Positions 8,154 to 15,310 of a stretch of 38,596 nt of DNA are shown piece after piece. The position numbers were made by a program, and so were the translations under genes. Below the pieces are notes generated by a model. The model made no database searches. It saw only the letters and a program-made list of their open reading frames with translations, and had not been told where the DNA came from. Source of the DNA: Clostridiales bacterium (GTDB lineage: Bacteria; Bacillota; Clostridia; Oscillospirales; CAG-272); assembly GCA_012727435.1 (NCBI GenBank), contig JAAYHB010000020.1, forward strand, positions 1-38,596, given 5' to 3'. How positions within the stretch are numbered: the first letter of the stretch is position 1; every line of letters starts with the position of its first letter.

Positions 8154-8182
8154 TTGACAACCGGGGATATGCGGTTTATAAT
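8154..8182 (+). promoter_or_regulatory. Consensus promoter of recG
   Basis: TTGACA (8154-8159), 17 bases and TATAAT (8177-8182) predict a start near 8190. This decides the recG start: in-frame codons before 8190 cannot be translated from this transcript. Confidence 0.88.
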
Positions 8183-8210
8183 GGCATTATTAACCCCTTG
8201 GAGGTGCGGA

Positions 8211-10343
8211 GTGTGGGAGGTGCTTGATAAACCGGTAAGGTCGCTGTACGGCGTAGGGGAGGTGCGCGCCTCAGCCTACCGTAAAGCCGGGGTAAACAGC
8301 ATTCTCGACCTTCTGTATTACTTTCCGCGCGCCTATGAGAACCGCGGTGATATAAAACTGCTCGCCGAGACCGATAGTGACAGGAAAAGCGCGGTGATCC
8401 TCACTGTCGCGACTGAGCCCCGCGGGGCGAGAATACGCCGGGGGATGAGCCTTTTTAAATTCCGCGCATATGACGAGAGCGGCACCTGTGTTATAACCTA
8501 CTTCAATCAGGATTATCTGAAGGACAAGTTTAAGCTCGGTTCGACATACCGCTTCTGGGGGAAGGTTGAGAGAATCGGTCGGGGCTTTGCCATGAGCTCC
8601 CCGGCATTCGAGCCGTATGTCGAGGGGATGCCGCTGCCCGAACTGGTTCCGGTTTACAGGCTGGCCGAGGGACTTGCCGCAAAGCAGGTGGCAAAGGACA
8701 TAAAAACGGCGCTGTCATTTGCCGCCGACAAGCTTGAGGACTGGCTGCCTGAGGACATACGCGAAGAAAACCGGCTCTGCACGCTGGCCTATGCCCTGAG
8801 AAACATTCATGAGCCCGAGAGCTACCCGGCCTTGGCGGCGGCCAAACGCCGCCTTATTTTCGACGAGCTCTTCATGTACTCGCTCGGGCTGGCGCTGGCC
8901 GGCAAGAAGCGGCGGCAGGGCGGGGCGGTACCCTGCAGGAACAACGACATATCGAAGCTGATAAGAATGCTGCCCTATCGCCTGACGGGTGCCCAGCTTC
9001 GTGTTATAAACGAAATCCGAGCCGACATGGAGCGCGATGTTCCGATGAGGCGGATTATTGTAGGAGACGTCGGCTGCGGGAAGACTATTTGTGCTGCGGC
9101 GGCAATGCTTATTGCGGTACAGAGCGGGCGTCAGGCGGCCCTGATGACTCCGACCGAGATACTTGCCCGGCAGCATTATGAGGATCTGGCACCGCTCTTT
9201 GCCCGGCTCGGCATCAGCTGCGAGCTGCTGGTCGGTGCGACGCCGCCCGCAAAGAAGCGCCGGATTTATGAGGCGCTGGCCTCGGTTGAGCCCGAGTTCA
9301 GGCTCGATATAGTAATAGGCACTCACGCGCTGATATCCGACGGAGTGGAGTTTGCCGCGCCGGGGTTGGTGGTGACCGACGAGCAGCAGCGCTTCGGGGT
9401 GAACCAGCGCGCGGCACTGGCAGGCAAGAACGAAAAGGCGCATGTGCTGGTCATGAGCGCGACGCCGATACCGAGGTCCACGGTGCTGGTCCTATATGGA
9501 GACCTTGATATTTCAAGAATTGACGAAATGCCGCCCGGGCGCCAGCGGGTCGACACCTTTGTAGTCGACGAGAGCTACCGCGCCCGCGTGGATGCCTTTA
9601 TAAAGAAACTGACCGGCGAGGGCGGGCAGGTGTATATTGTCTGCCCGGCCATCGAGGAGGCCGACGACGTCGACAACGAAATCAGCCTGTCGGACATAAC
9701 TCTAACCGACCTCGGCAGGGTCGTCGAGACCCAGCCGCCGCTCAAGGCGGTCGAGGTGTATGCCCGCGAGCTGTCGGAGCGGCTGCCCGGGGTTAAGATC
9801 GAGCTTATGCACGGGAGGTTGAAGGCCGCCGAAAAGGAGAGAATTATGCAGGCCTTTGCGGCCGGTGAAATTCAGGTGCTGGTTTCGACCACGGTAATCG
9901 AAGTCGGGGTAAACGTGCCAAATGCCTGCCTTATGATAGTAGAGAACGCCGAGCGCTTCGGCCTCTCGCAGCTACATCAGCTCCGCGGCAGAGTTGGTCG
10001 GGGAAACCGCAAGTCATACTGCATTTTGATTTCCGACGCTACCGGCAAGGCTGCGCGGGCGCGGCTTGAGACAATCCGCACGACCTATGACGGATATCAG
10101 ATTGCCGAGGCAGACCTCAGACTTCGAGGCCCGGGTGACTTTATCGGAGGGGCGGGCGCGGTCAGGCAGAGCGGCGGGCTGCGCTTCAGGCTGGCCGACC
10201 TCTGCGATGACACCGGGCTTATGAACACTGCCATGGAGGCCGCGCAGGCATTGGCTCGGCGCGACCCCGAACTTGAGAGCTGCCCGAGGTTGCGCGAGGA
10301 GGTTGACAGGATGTTCTCGGGTGCCGTATCCGAGATAAGCTGA
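8211..10343 (+). CDS. recG: ATP-dependent DNA helicase RecG
   Basis: RecG remodels stalled replication forks and branch-migrates Holliday junctions. The start is GTG at 8211, six bases after GGAGG and just inside the predicted transcript. That gives 710 residues, a normal length. An N-terminal helical and OB-fold wedge domain (about 1-200) is followed by the two helicase lobes. Walker A is GDVGCGKT near residue 285. The DExH box reads DEQQRFGV near 390, where most RecG proteins have DEQHRFGV. Motif VI GRVGRG is near 593, and the C-terminal LRGPGDFIGG block is typical of RecG. The next gene has its own promoter, so recG appears monocistronic. Confidence 0.97.
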   Translation: MWEVLDKPVRSLYGVGEVRASAYRKAGVNSILDLLYYFPRAYENRGDIKLLAETDSDRKSAVILTVATEPRGARIRRGMSLFKFRAYDESGTCVITYFNQDYLKDKFKLGSTYRFWGKVERIGRGFAMSSPAFEPYVEGMPLPELVPVYRLAEGLAAKQVAKDIKTALSFAADKLEDWLPEDIREENRLCTLAYALRNIHEPESYPALAAAKRRLIFDELFMYSLGLALAGKKRRQGGAVPCRNNDISKLIRMLPYRLTGAQLRVINEIRADMERDVPMRRIIVGDVGCGKTICAAAAMLIAVQSGRQAALMTPTEILARQHYEDLAPLFARLGISCELLVGATPPAKKRRIYEALASVEPEFRLDIVIGTHALISDGVEFAAPGLVVTDEQQRFGVNQRAALAGKNEKAHVLVMSATPIPRSTVLVLYGDLDISRIDEMPPGRQRVDTFVVDESYRARVDAFIKKLTGEGGQVYIVCPAIEEADDVDNEISLSDITLTDLGRVVETQPPLKAVEVYARELSERLPGVKIELMHGRLKAAEKERIMQAFAAGEIQVLVSTTVIEVGVNVPNACLMIVENAERFGLSQLHQLRGRVGRGNRKSYCILISDATGKAARARLETIRTTYDGYQIAEADLRLRGPGDFIGGAGAVRQSGGLRFRLADLCDDTGLMNTAMEAAQALARRDPELESCPRLREEVDRMFSGAVSEIS

Positions 10344-10372
10344 ATATAATTAGCGTGTTTCAATTAAATTTG

Positions 10373-10401
10373 TTGACAATCAGATACAAAAATGGTACCA
10401 T
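10373..10401 (+). promoter_or_regulatory. Promoter of the lipoprotein protease gene
   Basis: A consensus -35 TTGACA (10373-10378) is followed after 17 bases by TACCAT (10396-10401), about 95 bases upstream of the start. Confidence 0.6.
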
Positions 10402-10494
10402 TAATACAATTGTCAAAGCATTATTAATTGGCGGTGCAGGCTGGCGCTTGCAGCGCCTGTTTGCGCAGTTTAAAATTCTGATGACAGGTGTATT

Positions 10495-11535
10495 ATGAAA
10501 AAGTGCAGCATTACCGTATTTTTGCTTGTCATAACCGCCCTCGTTTCTGCTGTTCTGCTGTCAGGCTGCGAGGAAGATGGGGTGATTGTCATGGTCACTT
10601 TCAACCCCGATGGCGGCGTGATTGTCTCGGGGGTTGAGACGGCAATCTACGACGGGACAGCCGAGGTGACCGCGCTCGTAGTGTCGCGCGAGGGCTATGT
10701 CTTTGTCGGTTGGGACGCGGAATTCTCAAGGCCAGAGGCCGACATAACCGTAAATGCGGTATGGGATAAGCTGTATACCGTCACCTTCGACCCGATACCC
10801 GACCGCGAGGACGACAACATCACGCAGACACTGACCTCGAGCGAGACGGTAGTCTACCCCGAGGACCCGGTGCGGGATGGCTATGTCTTTGACGGCTGGG
10901 ATGCCGAGGTTGTGACGGTCAGCGAGGACATAGTGATAACTGCGAAATGGAAGAAACTCTGTACCGTGACCTTTAATCTTGACGGAGGGACGACCAAGGA
11001 AACCGAACTGCTTGTGCAAACGGTGGTCGAGGGCGAGGCGGCGATACCGCCGGCTGCCGAGAAGCCGCTCATGGCACTTACTGGTTGGGACAAGGATATC
11101 TCAAAAGTTACCTCAGACCTTGAGGTTACCGCAATCTGGGAGCGCCGGGTTCTGAGCAGCGTTGAAATAGCGGAGCTTGTAAGCCCGGCGACAGTAGAGG
11201 TTAATACATACAGGCGCAACAATCTTGAATGGAACACCGGCTCCGGCTTTTTCATCGACGACTCGGGGACGCTGGTCACCAATTATCACGTCATCGAGGA
11301 CGCATACGAGATAAAGGTTCAGCTTGACGACAACACCGTCTGCCCGGTTGTCGAGATTATTGCATTTGACAAGGAGCTTGACCTTGCAATTCTAAAAATT
11401 GACCGCAAGACCCCGTATCTTGAATTTACACCCGAGCAGCCCAAAAGGGCGAGCAGGTTTACGCAATCGGCAGCGCGCTCGGGCTTGAAGGGACTTTTAC
11501 CTCCGGAGTGGTGTCGTATGTGTCGCGCGAGATAG
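10495..11535 (+). CDS. Lipoprotein-anchored trypsin-like protease, N-terminal part before a frameshift
   Basis: This is the first part of an HtrA/DegP-like serine protease anchored as a lipoprotein (signal MKKCSITVFLLVITALVSAV, lipobox LSGC). Three InlB/Listeria-type repeats of about 55-60 residues follow (residues about 33-210), each with the EGYVFVGWDAE-like motif near its end. The trypsin fold starts near residue 220. The catalytic His is in TNYHVIE (about 265) and the Asp in LDLAIL (about 296). True homology ends near 11446: the run CCCAAAAGGG appears to lack one A, and the codons after it (RASRFTQSAARSG) do not fit the family. The matching sequence continues in another frame to 12233. 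Restoring one A would give one protein of about 578 residues. Confidence 0.75.
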   Translation: MKKCSITVFLLVITALVSAVLLSGCEEDGVIVMVTFNPDGGVIVSGVETAIYDGTAEVTALVVSREGYVFVGWDAEFSRPEADITVNAVWDKLYTVTFDPIPDREDDNITQTLTSSETVVYPEDPVRDGYVFDGWDAEVVTVSEDIVITAKWKKLCTVTFNLDGGTTKETELLVQTVVEGEAAIPPAAEKPLMALTGWDKDISKVTSDLEVTAIWERRVLSSVEIAELVSPATVEVNTYRRNNLEWNTGSGFFIDDSGTLVTNYHVIEDAYEIKVQLDDNTVCPVVEIIAFDKELDLAILKIDRKTPYLEFTPEQPKRASRFTQSAARSGLKGLLPPEWCRMCRAR

Positions 11536-12233
11536 AGGAGAGGGGCCAGTCTTATATTCAGACTTCAGCGCCTCTCTCGCCCGGCAACAGCGGGGGGCCG
11601 CTGGTCAACGATAAGGGGTATGTGATAGGCGTCAACACGCTGACAAGGGTCGGCGGGCAGAACCTGAATTTTGCCATACCTATTGAGAGGGTAAACCAGC
11701 TTGTTGAGAACAAGATGACCGTGCAAGCGTGGTTTGAAAAATACGTCGAGATGCAGTGGTGGCTGCTTGAAAAGACGGTTGACGAAAAGACTACCACCGC
11801 GACCAGAAGCGTGCAACGCATCTACAGCGGCGAGACCGTAAAGGCAACCTGCTCGGGCTTCTCCGATGCTGACTACTATTACGACGATTTCGAGAAGAAA
11901 TATGACGAGAACGGCAGGGAAATACCGGTCGACCTATATGTGTATCTCTATTTTGAAGATATAAAACATCTGGATCAAATATACTTCGGGTTTGCCGAAA
12001 TGAACGTCGGTACCATGACGATGGTAAGACAGCTTGACTTCGATGAGGCATATTATGCCAAATATAAAGACGGGTATGTGGTATGGATAGCACTATATGA
12101 TATTTTCAATCAGAACATTAATTTTGCAAGAAACAAGCTGATAGCCTACGTAATAGGGAACAGCAACAAGACCATACCATATTACATATTTATGATGACA
12201 TCAGCCGACCAGAGCCGTCGTAGTGATGATTAA
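11508..12233 (+). CDS. Lipoprotein-anchored trypsin-like protease, C-terminal part after the frameshift
   Basis: This frame holds the rest of the protease. Homology actually resumes at about 11447 (KGEQVYAIGSALGLEG), upstream of the first possible start at 11508. The catalytic serine is in SPGNSGGPL (codon 11589-11591), followed by GYVIGVNTL, as in HtrA-type enzymes. Residues after about 85 form an extra domain of roughly 150 residues with many aromatic and acidic positions; I do not recognise it. No PDZ domain is seen. The start at 11508 has no convincing binding site, so separate translation is unlikely. Either the gene is a recent pseudogene or the sequence lacks one A in the run at 11443-11446. 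Confidence 0.7.
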   Translation: MVSYVSREIEERGQSYIQTSAPLSPGNSGGPLVNDKGYVIGVNTLTRVGGQNLNFAIPIERVNQLVENKMTVQAWFEKYVEMQWWLLEKTVDEKTTTATRSVQRIYSGETVKATCSGFSDADYYYDDFEKKYDENGREIPVDLYVYLYFEDIKHLDQIYFGFAEMNVGTMTMVRQLDFDEAYYAKYKDGYVVWIALYDIFNQNINFARNKLIAYVIGNSNKTIPYYIFMMTSADQSRRSDD

Positions 12234-12240
12234 AAAAACA

Positions 12241-12268
12241 AGGCTACCGGTTTTCCGGTGGCCTTGAA
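12241..12268. terminator. Hairpin after the protease gene
   Basis: CAAGGCTACCGG pairs with CCGGTGGCCTTG (one T-G pair). The plus-strand tail (AATTATT) is only partly T-rich; the minus-strand tail is a run of T, so it is stronger in that direction. Confidence 0.65.
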
Positions 12269-12305
12269 TTATTAGTTAATATTACAATACAGCCTTGTGT
12301 GAAAT

Positions 12306-12355
12306 AAAAAAGGCGGCGCTGCCGCCCTTTGCGGCGGGGGTTTTTGCCGCCTTTT
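12306..12355 (-). terminator. Terminator for the minus-strand envelope cluster
   Basis: AAAAGGCGGC pairs with GCCGCCTTTT across an inner GC-rich hairpin. On the minus strand it ends in six T and lies about 50 bases past the stop of the small membrane protein gene. Confidence 0.65.
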
Positions 12356-12407
12356 AGAATGTGAGGGGTCCTGCGCCCATGTGTGACGATAGCCCCGGCA
12401 GGGGGAC

Positions 12408-12641
12408 TTAACGGGATCTGAATTTGGAGGCCACGACAAAAAGTGCGGTCATGGCGCCCAGCCATGCCAGAAGCGGCAGGAGTCTGATGCTGAAGCTGCC
12501 CGAGGCTCCGGCAGTGAGCGCCGGCCTTGACGAGTTGGCGTTGGGATAGAGCTGCGAGGTGAAGGTTATCCGGTTCTGAACATAAGGCTTTTTGAAGATG
12601 CGGGAGAGCTTCCCGTGCTTTTTCAGCTTGGTTTTTATCAT
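12408..12641 (-). CDS. Small single-span membrane protein, unrecognised
   Basis: This 77-residue protein is not recognised. A basic N-terminus (MIKTKLKKHGKLSRIFKK) leads into a Ser/Ala/Gly-rich stretch, one membrane segment near the end (LLPLLAWLGAMTALFVVA) and a basic tail (SKFRSR). The start at 12641 follows a G-rich site (GGGGGG, 4 bases away); an in-frame ATG at 12653 overlaps that site. It is the last gene of the minus-strand cluster, about 108 bases after the DHHW gene and ahead of a terminator. A hairpin (ACCGC, TTTT, GCGGT) sits just upstream of its binding site. Coding status is supported by context and composition only. Confidence 0.45.
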   Translation of the reverse strand: MIKTKLKKHGKLSRIFKKPYVQNRITFTSQLYPNANSSRPALTAGASGSFSIRLLPLLAWLGAMTALFVVASKFRSR

Positions 12642-12748
12642 AATACCCCCCATAACTACCGCAAAAGCGGTTTAATTCCTTAAGTACCGGCGGCGCGCGG
12701 CATTAAGGCTGGTTTTATTATTGCTCATCGGGAGTGCAATAATACAGG

Positions 12749-13975
12749 TTACCTGCCATTTAACGAAGAAAGCCCGTAGCCGAGCAGGGTCAGCTCATCC
12801 GAGGACGCGATGGTATCGGCCCCGCAAAGGATCAGGACCGCCGCGGCTTTTGTGTCTACTGCCAGCGCTGCCGTCGAGCCGGTATAGAAGCGCAGGTCGA
12901 TTATCTCAAGATCAAAATGAATGGCAAGGAAGGGCACAAGCGCATTTGCATAGCTGTCCTTTACAACAAGCAGCGTGGGCCGGCCGGTTGAATTGTTTTT
13001 GGCGACCCGGACATGGGCGCTGTTGCCTCCGAGGAAGGCGGCGTACTTGTCCTTTGTGTCAAGATAACCGGTGGCGTAGAAGCCCTGCGTTATCTCGCCG
13101 GTCAGCACATTAAGGGTGGTATATTCCTCATCCTCGGTGTAGCGGTAGAACTCGATTGTATCGGGTTTAGTCCACCTCATGCCAGAGCTTGACCAAGTGG
13201 TGCCGTAAAATTCATCCGAAACAACCTCAATTTCAAAAAACGAAAGGGGCTTCGGGCTATATCCGAGCTTTTTGGCAAGCTCAAGGTATGCGGCATATGC
13301 GCCTCTCGTTGTCCAGTGATGGTCGGTGCGGTACCAGACATGCTCGCCGTCCTCGGCAATCGACCTTATTGGCGAGAGCAGATCAACCGAATCTGTACCC
13401 GAGGCGGCTATTACCTCCCAGATCCTGCCCGACCTGTCACTGCCGTAGAGAGGGGGCAGGGATGCACGCAGCACGTCAACAGGCCGCGGCGCGACCGCCG
13501 TGATAACCGGAATCCCCTGGGGCATGAGCGCGTCACGGAATCTGTCAATTGCGGCCAAGTTTTTTTCGGCCTTGGAATAGTCGGTGTACTCGAGCCGCTT
13601 GACAAGATTTCCGCCGGCACAGGGGATGACATTATTGTTCTGCATTTTGAGCGAGGCCAGCTCACACACCGCCTTTAGCCCGACAAAATACTGCCGCAGC
13701 GGGAACTGGTCGGCATAAAAGCTGCCGACCTCTCTGGTGTATTTGCCGCTTGTCAGCGCTTCAATTGAAAATTCGGGAAGCCGGGCGAGATTGCGGTTCT
13801 CGTCGGGCGAAAAGGACTGGTGGGGAAGTACCCATATTAAAATTCCGAATCCCGAAAAAAGGACCGCACAGAGGATAACCAGCAGCATATCGGCGCCGCG
13901 CATGCGGGGAGCCGACGTTGCCTGTATCTCAAGATAGCGCGAGGTGACCTCGTCGGCCGGGTTTGTTTTTGCCAT
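12749..13975 (-). CDS. DHHW-family membrane protein (AlgJ/AlgX-like SGNH fold)
   Basis: This protein has one N-terminal membrane segment (residues about 30-50, LLVILCAVLFSGFGILIWVL) and an extracellular domain. The signature DHHW occurs in YRTDHHWTTRGAYAAY, and a putative nucleophile serine in VVKDSYANALVPF. DHHW proteins are related to AlgJ/AlgX, which help O-acetylate exported polysaccharides, usually with an MBOAT protein. No MBOAT gene is in this window. The length of 408 residues is normal. The gene starts 13 bases after the VanY-like gene and is surely in the same transcript. A role in modifying a wall polymer is an inference from the family and from its neighbour. Confidence 0.85.
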   Translation of the reverse strand: MAKTNPADEVTSRYLEIQATSAPRMRGADMLLVILCAVLFSGFGILIWVLPHQSFSPDENRNLARLPEFSIEALTSGKYTREVGSFYADQFPLRQYFVGLKAVCELASLKMQNNNVIPCAGGNLVKRLEYTDYSKAEKNLAAIDRFRDALMPQGIPVITAVAPRPVDVLRASLPPLYGSDRSGRIWEVIAASGTDSVDLLSPIRSIAEDGEHVWYRTDHHWTTRGAYAAYLELAKKLGYSPKPLSFFEIEVVSDEFYGTTWSSSGMRWTKPDTIEFYRYTEDEEYTTLNVLTGEITQGFYATGYLDTKDKYAAFLGGNSAHVRVAKNNSTGRPTLLVVKDSYANALVPFLAIHFDLEIIDLRFYTGSTAALAVDTKAAAVLILCGADTIASSDELTLLGYGLSSLNGR

Positions 13976-13988
13976 TGGCTGCCCGCCT

Positions 13989-14993
13989 TTATTTCAGAGT
14001 AACGGTTACGATAAAGCCTGACTCGTTGTCGCCCGAAATCTCATATCCCCCGCTTGCTGCAGGGACATAAATAGGCGTGTTATCGCCGTCTGTAGCGGGG
14101 ACGTAATAGACCTCGTAGTTTGTGCCGTTTGCGTCGGTGATTTTCAGGTGATTGCCGCCGAACACATAAGAGGTCCTCAGAAGCTCCACATATTCCTCAA
14201 GACAGAGGTCGTTTGCGCTCATGTAAGCGGCGTGCGCCGGGCCGACATACCTGTAACAGTAAGTATAATCGCTCACACCGGTTACAGAGGCTTTGTTTGC
14301 GGGATAGCGCACGACAAACCCGTATTCTGCGGCGTGAGAGTTCAGCCACTCATATGCGTCTTTGTATTTCGGATTTTCAGAAGTGTATATGCCTGTGTCG
14401 TCGTAGAACTTGACTGATACCAGATATCCGGTATGGTGGTCGCTGTGCCCCACAGGAATTGATTTTCCTTCCTGGTCTTTTTCGGTACGGTAGGCGTCGG
14501 AGACCAGCGCGTAGGGGTTGTTTGTGGCGGCATAAAAGGCGTCCATCATCCTATTGAAGGCGGCAAGCGCCGTCTTGTCAAGGCGTTTTTCGTAATCGCA
14601 CTGATAGGAAGGATCCCCTGAGGCATTTATCGTGCGGCTGGAGCGCACATCGACAATGCGCGACTCGTCCGCAGGAAAAACATATTTGTTTTTTTGATTG
14701 ACGAGAATCAAAAAACCCTCGTGGATGCTGTGGGTCCCGCTTGCCGGCACATAATCGGAGAGCGGGTCGGCGGTGTCGGTTCCGCCAGGCTCTGAGGTGT
14801 CTTGACCTTTGTTTCTCAGCTCCTGCGAGGCGTCGGCAATTTCAAGCGCCAGCAGCACCACGGCAAGTACAATCAAAAGGATTATTACCACAAATGAGGC
14901 AAACAGGGCAATCCTTTTTCTTCTTCTGCGGCGCAGGCGGGCGGCACGCCCTGAACCGAGATTTGGCACCTGACCGGGTTCGCGGCTGTTCAT
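13989..14993 (-). CDS. VanY/LAS-family carboxypeptidase-like protein, catalytic residues lost
   Basis: The fold matches D-Ala-D-Ala carboxypeptidases of the VanY (LAS) family, but the active site is altered. A basic N-terminus (RLRRRRRKR) and one membrane segment (residues about 28-50) are followed by a linker and the domain (about 95-275). The family motif SxHxxGxAxD reads SDHHTGYLVS at 184-193, so the first zinc His is kept but the Asp ligand is Ser 193. The usual EPWHYRYVG reads YTYCYRYVG at 243-251, so the catalytic Glu is Tyr 243 and the last zinc His is Cys 246. Flanking signatures (EYGFVVRYP, LCLEEY) are intact. It is likely a binding or regulatory pseudoenzyme. The start follows AAAGGAG seven bases away. 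Confidence 0.85.
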   Translation of the reverse strand: MNSREPGQVPNLGSGRAARLRRRRRKRIALFASFVVIILLIVLAVVLLALEIADASQELRNKGQDTSEPGGTDTADPLSDYVPASGTHSIHEGFLILVNQKNKYVFPADESRIVDVRSSRTINASGDPSYQCDYEKRLDKTALAAFNRMMDAFYAATNNPYALVSDAYRTEKDQEGKSIPVGHSDHHTGYLVSVKFYDDTGIYTSENPKYKDAYEWLNSHAAEYGFVVRYPANKASVTGVSDYTYCYRYVGPAHAAYMSANDLCLEEYVELLRTSYVFGGNHLKITDANGTNYEVYYVPATDGDNTPIYVPAASGGYEISGDNESGFIVTVTLK

Positions 14994-15220
14994 CTTTTTA
15001 CTCCTTTCAGGCAGGCGGGGCGGGGATTAAAAACCCCTTTGACCCCGCAAACATTTTAGTTGTTTATCGGACAGTCAAGGGGCGGATAACCCTTTGCCCG
15101 GCTTGCGGTCGCCGGGCTTTATATAGTTTTAGATTACAAACGTCATTTCGTCGGCTGTCGCTGACTGCGTACCGTCACTTTAATTGACGGATTTCCCGCC
15201 GGGTTTATTGAGTAGAGTTT
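14994..15220. other. Intergenic leader region of the VanY-like gene
   Basis: No supported gene is present. A hairpin GCCCGGC/GCCGGGC lies near 15097-15118, and a smaller one (CCGTCA/TGACGG) near 15171-15189. A TTGACT-like -35 occurs on the minus strand near 15080-15090 but lacks a clear -10, so the promoter of the VanY-like gene is not assigned. Confidence 0.35.
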
Positions 15221-15304
15221 GTTTGAAAAGTTTTTGAAGGTTTTCAAAGGAAACTTTTTTCAAAAAGTTTCCTTTGGCGGGGGTCCGGGGGCGGAGCCCC
15301 TTTT
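15221..15304 (+). repeat. Modular intergenic hairpin repeat, copy A
   Basis: This is one of four related copies in the window. It reads GTTTGAAAAGTTTTTGAAGG, then a 15-bp hairpin (15245-15259 with 15262-15276, loop TC) and a G-rich segment ending in a GGGGC-type hairpin (15287-15300). It sits immediately beyond the pnp stop codon, in inverse orientation to pnp. The upstream GCGCGGG module of copies B, C and D is not clear here. Confidence 0.7.
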
Positions 15305-15310
15305 TCATTC

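Noticed and set aside
11440-11450. Programmed -1 frameshift in the protease gene
   Set aside because: CCC AAA AGG is not a good slippery heptamer in the zero frame, and no downstream stimulatory structure was recognised. A missing A is simpler.
15245-15304. Intergenic hairpin repeats taken as ordinary Rho-independent terminators
   Set aside because: In copies after a gene stop the T-rich parts lie inside the stem and the tail is A-rich in the gene's direction. The multi-module order is also unlike simple terminators.
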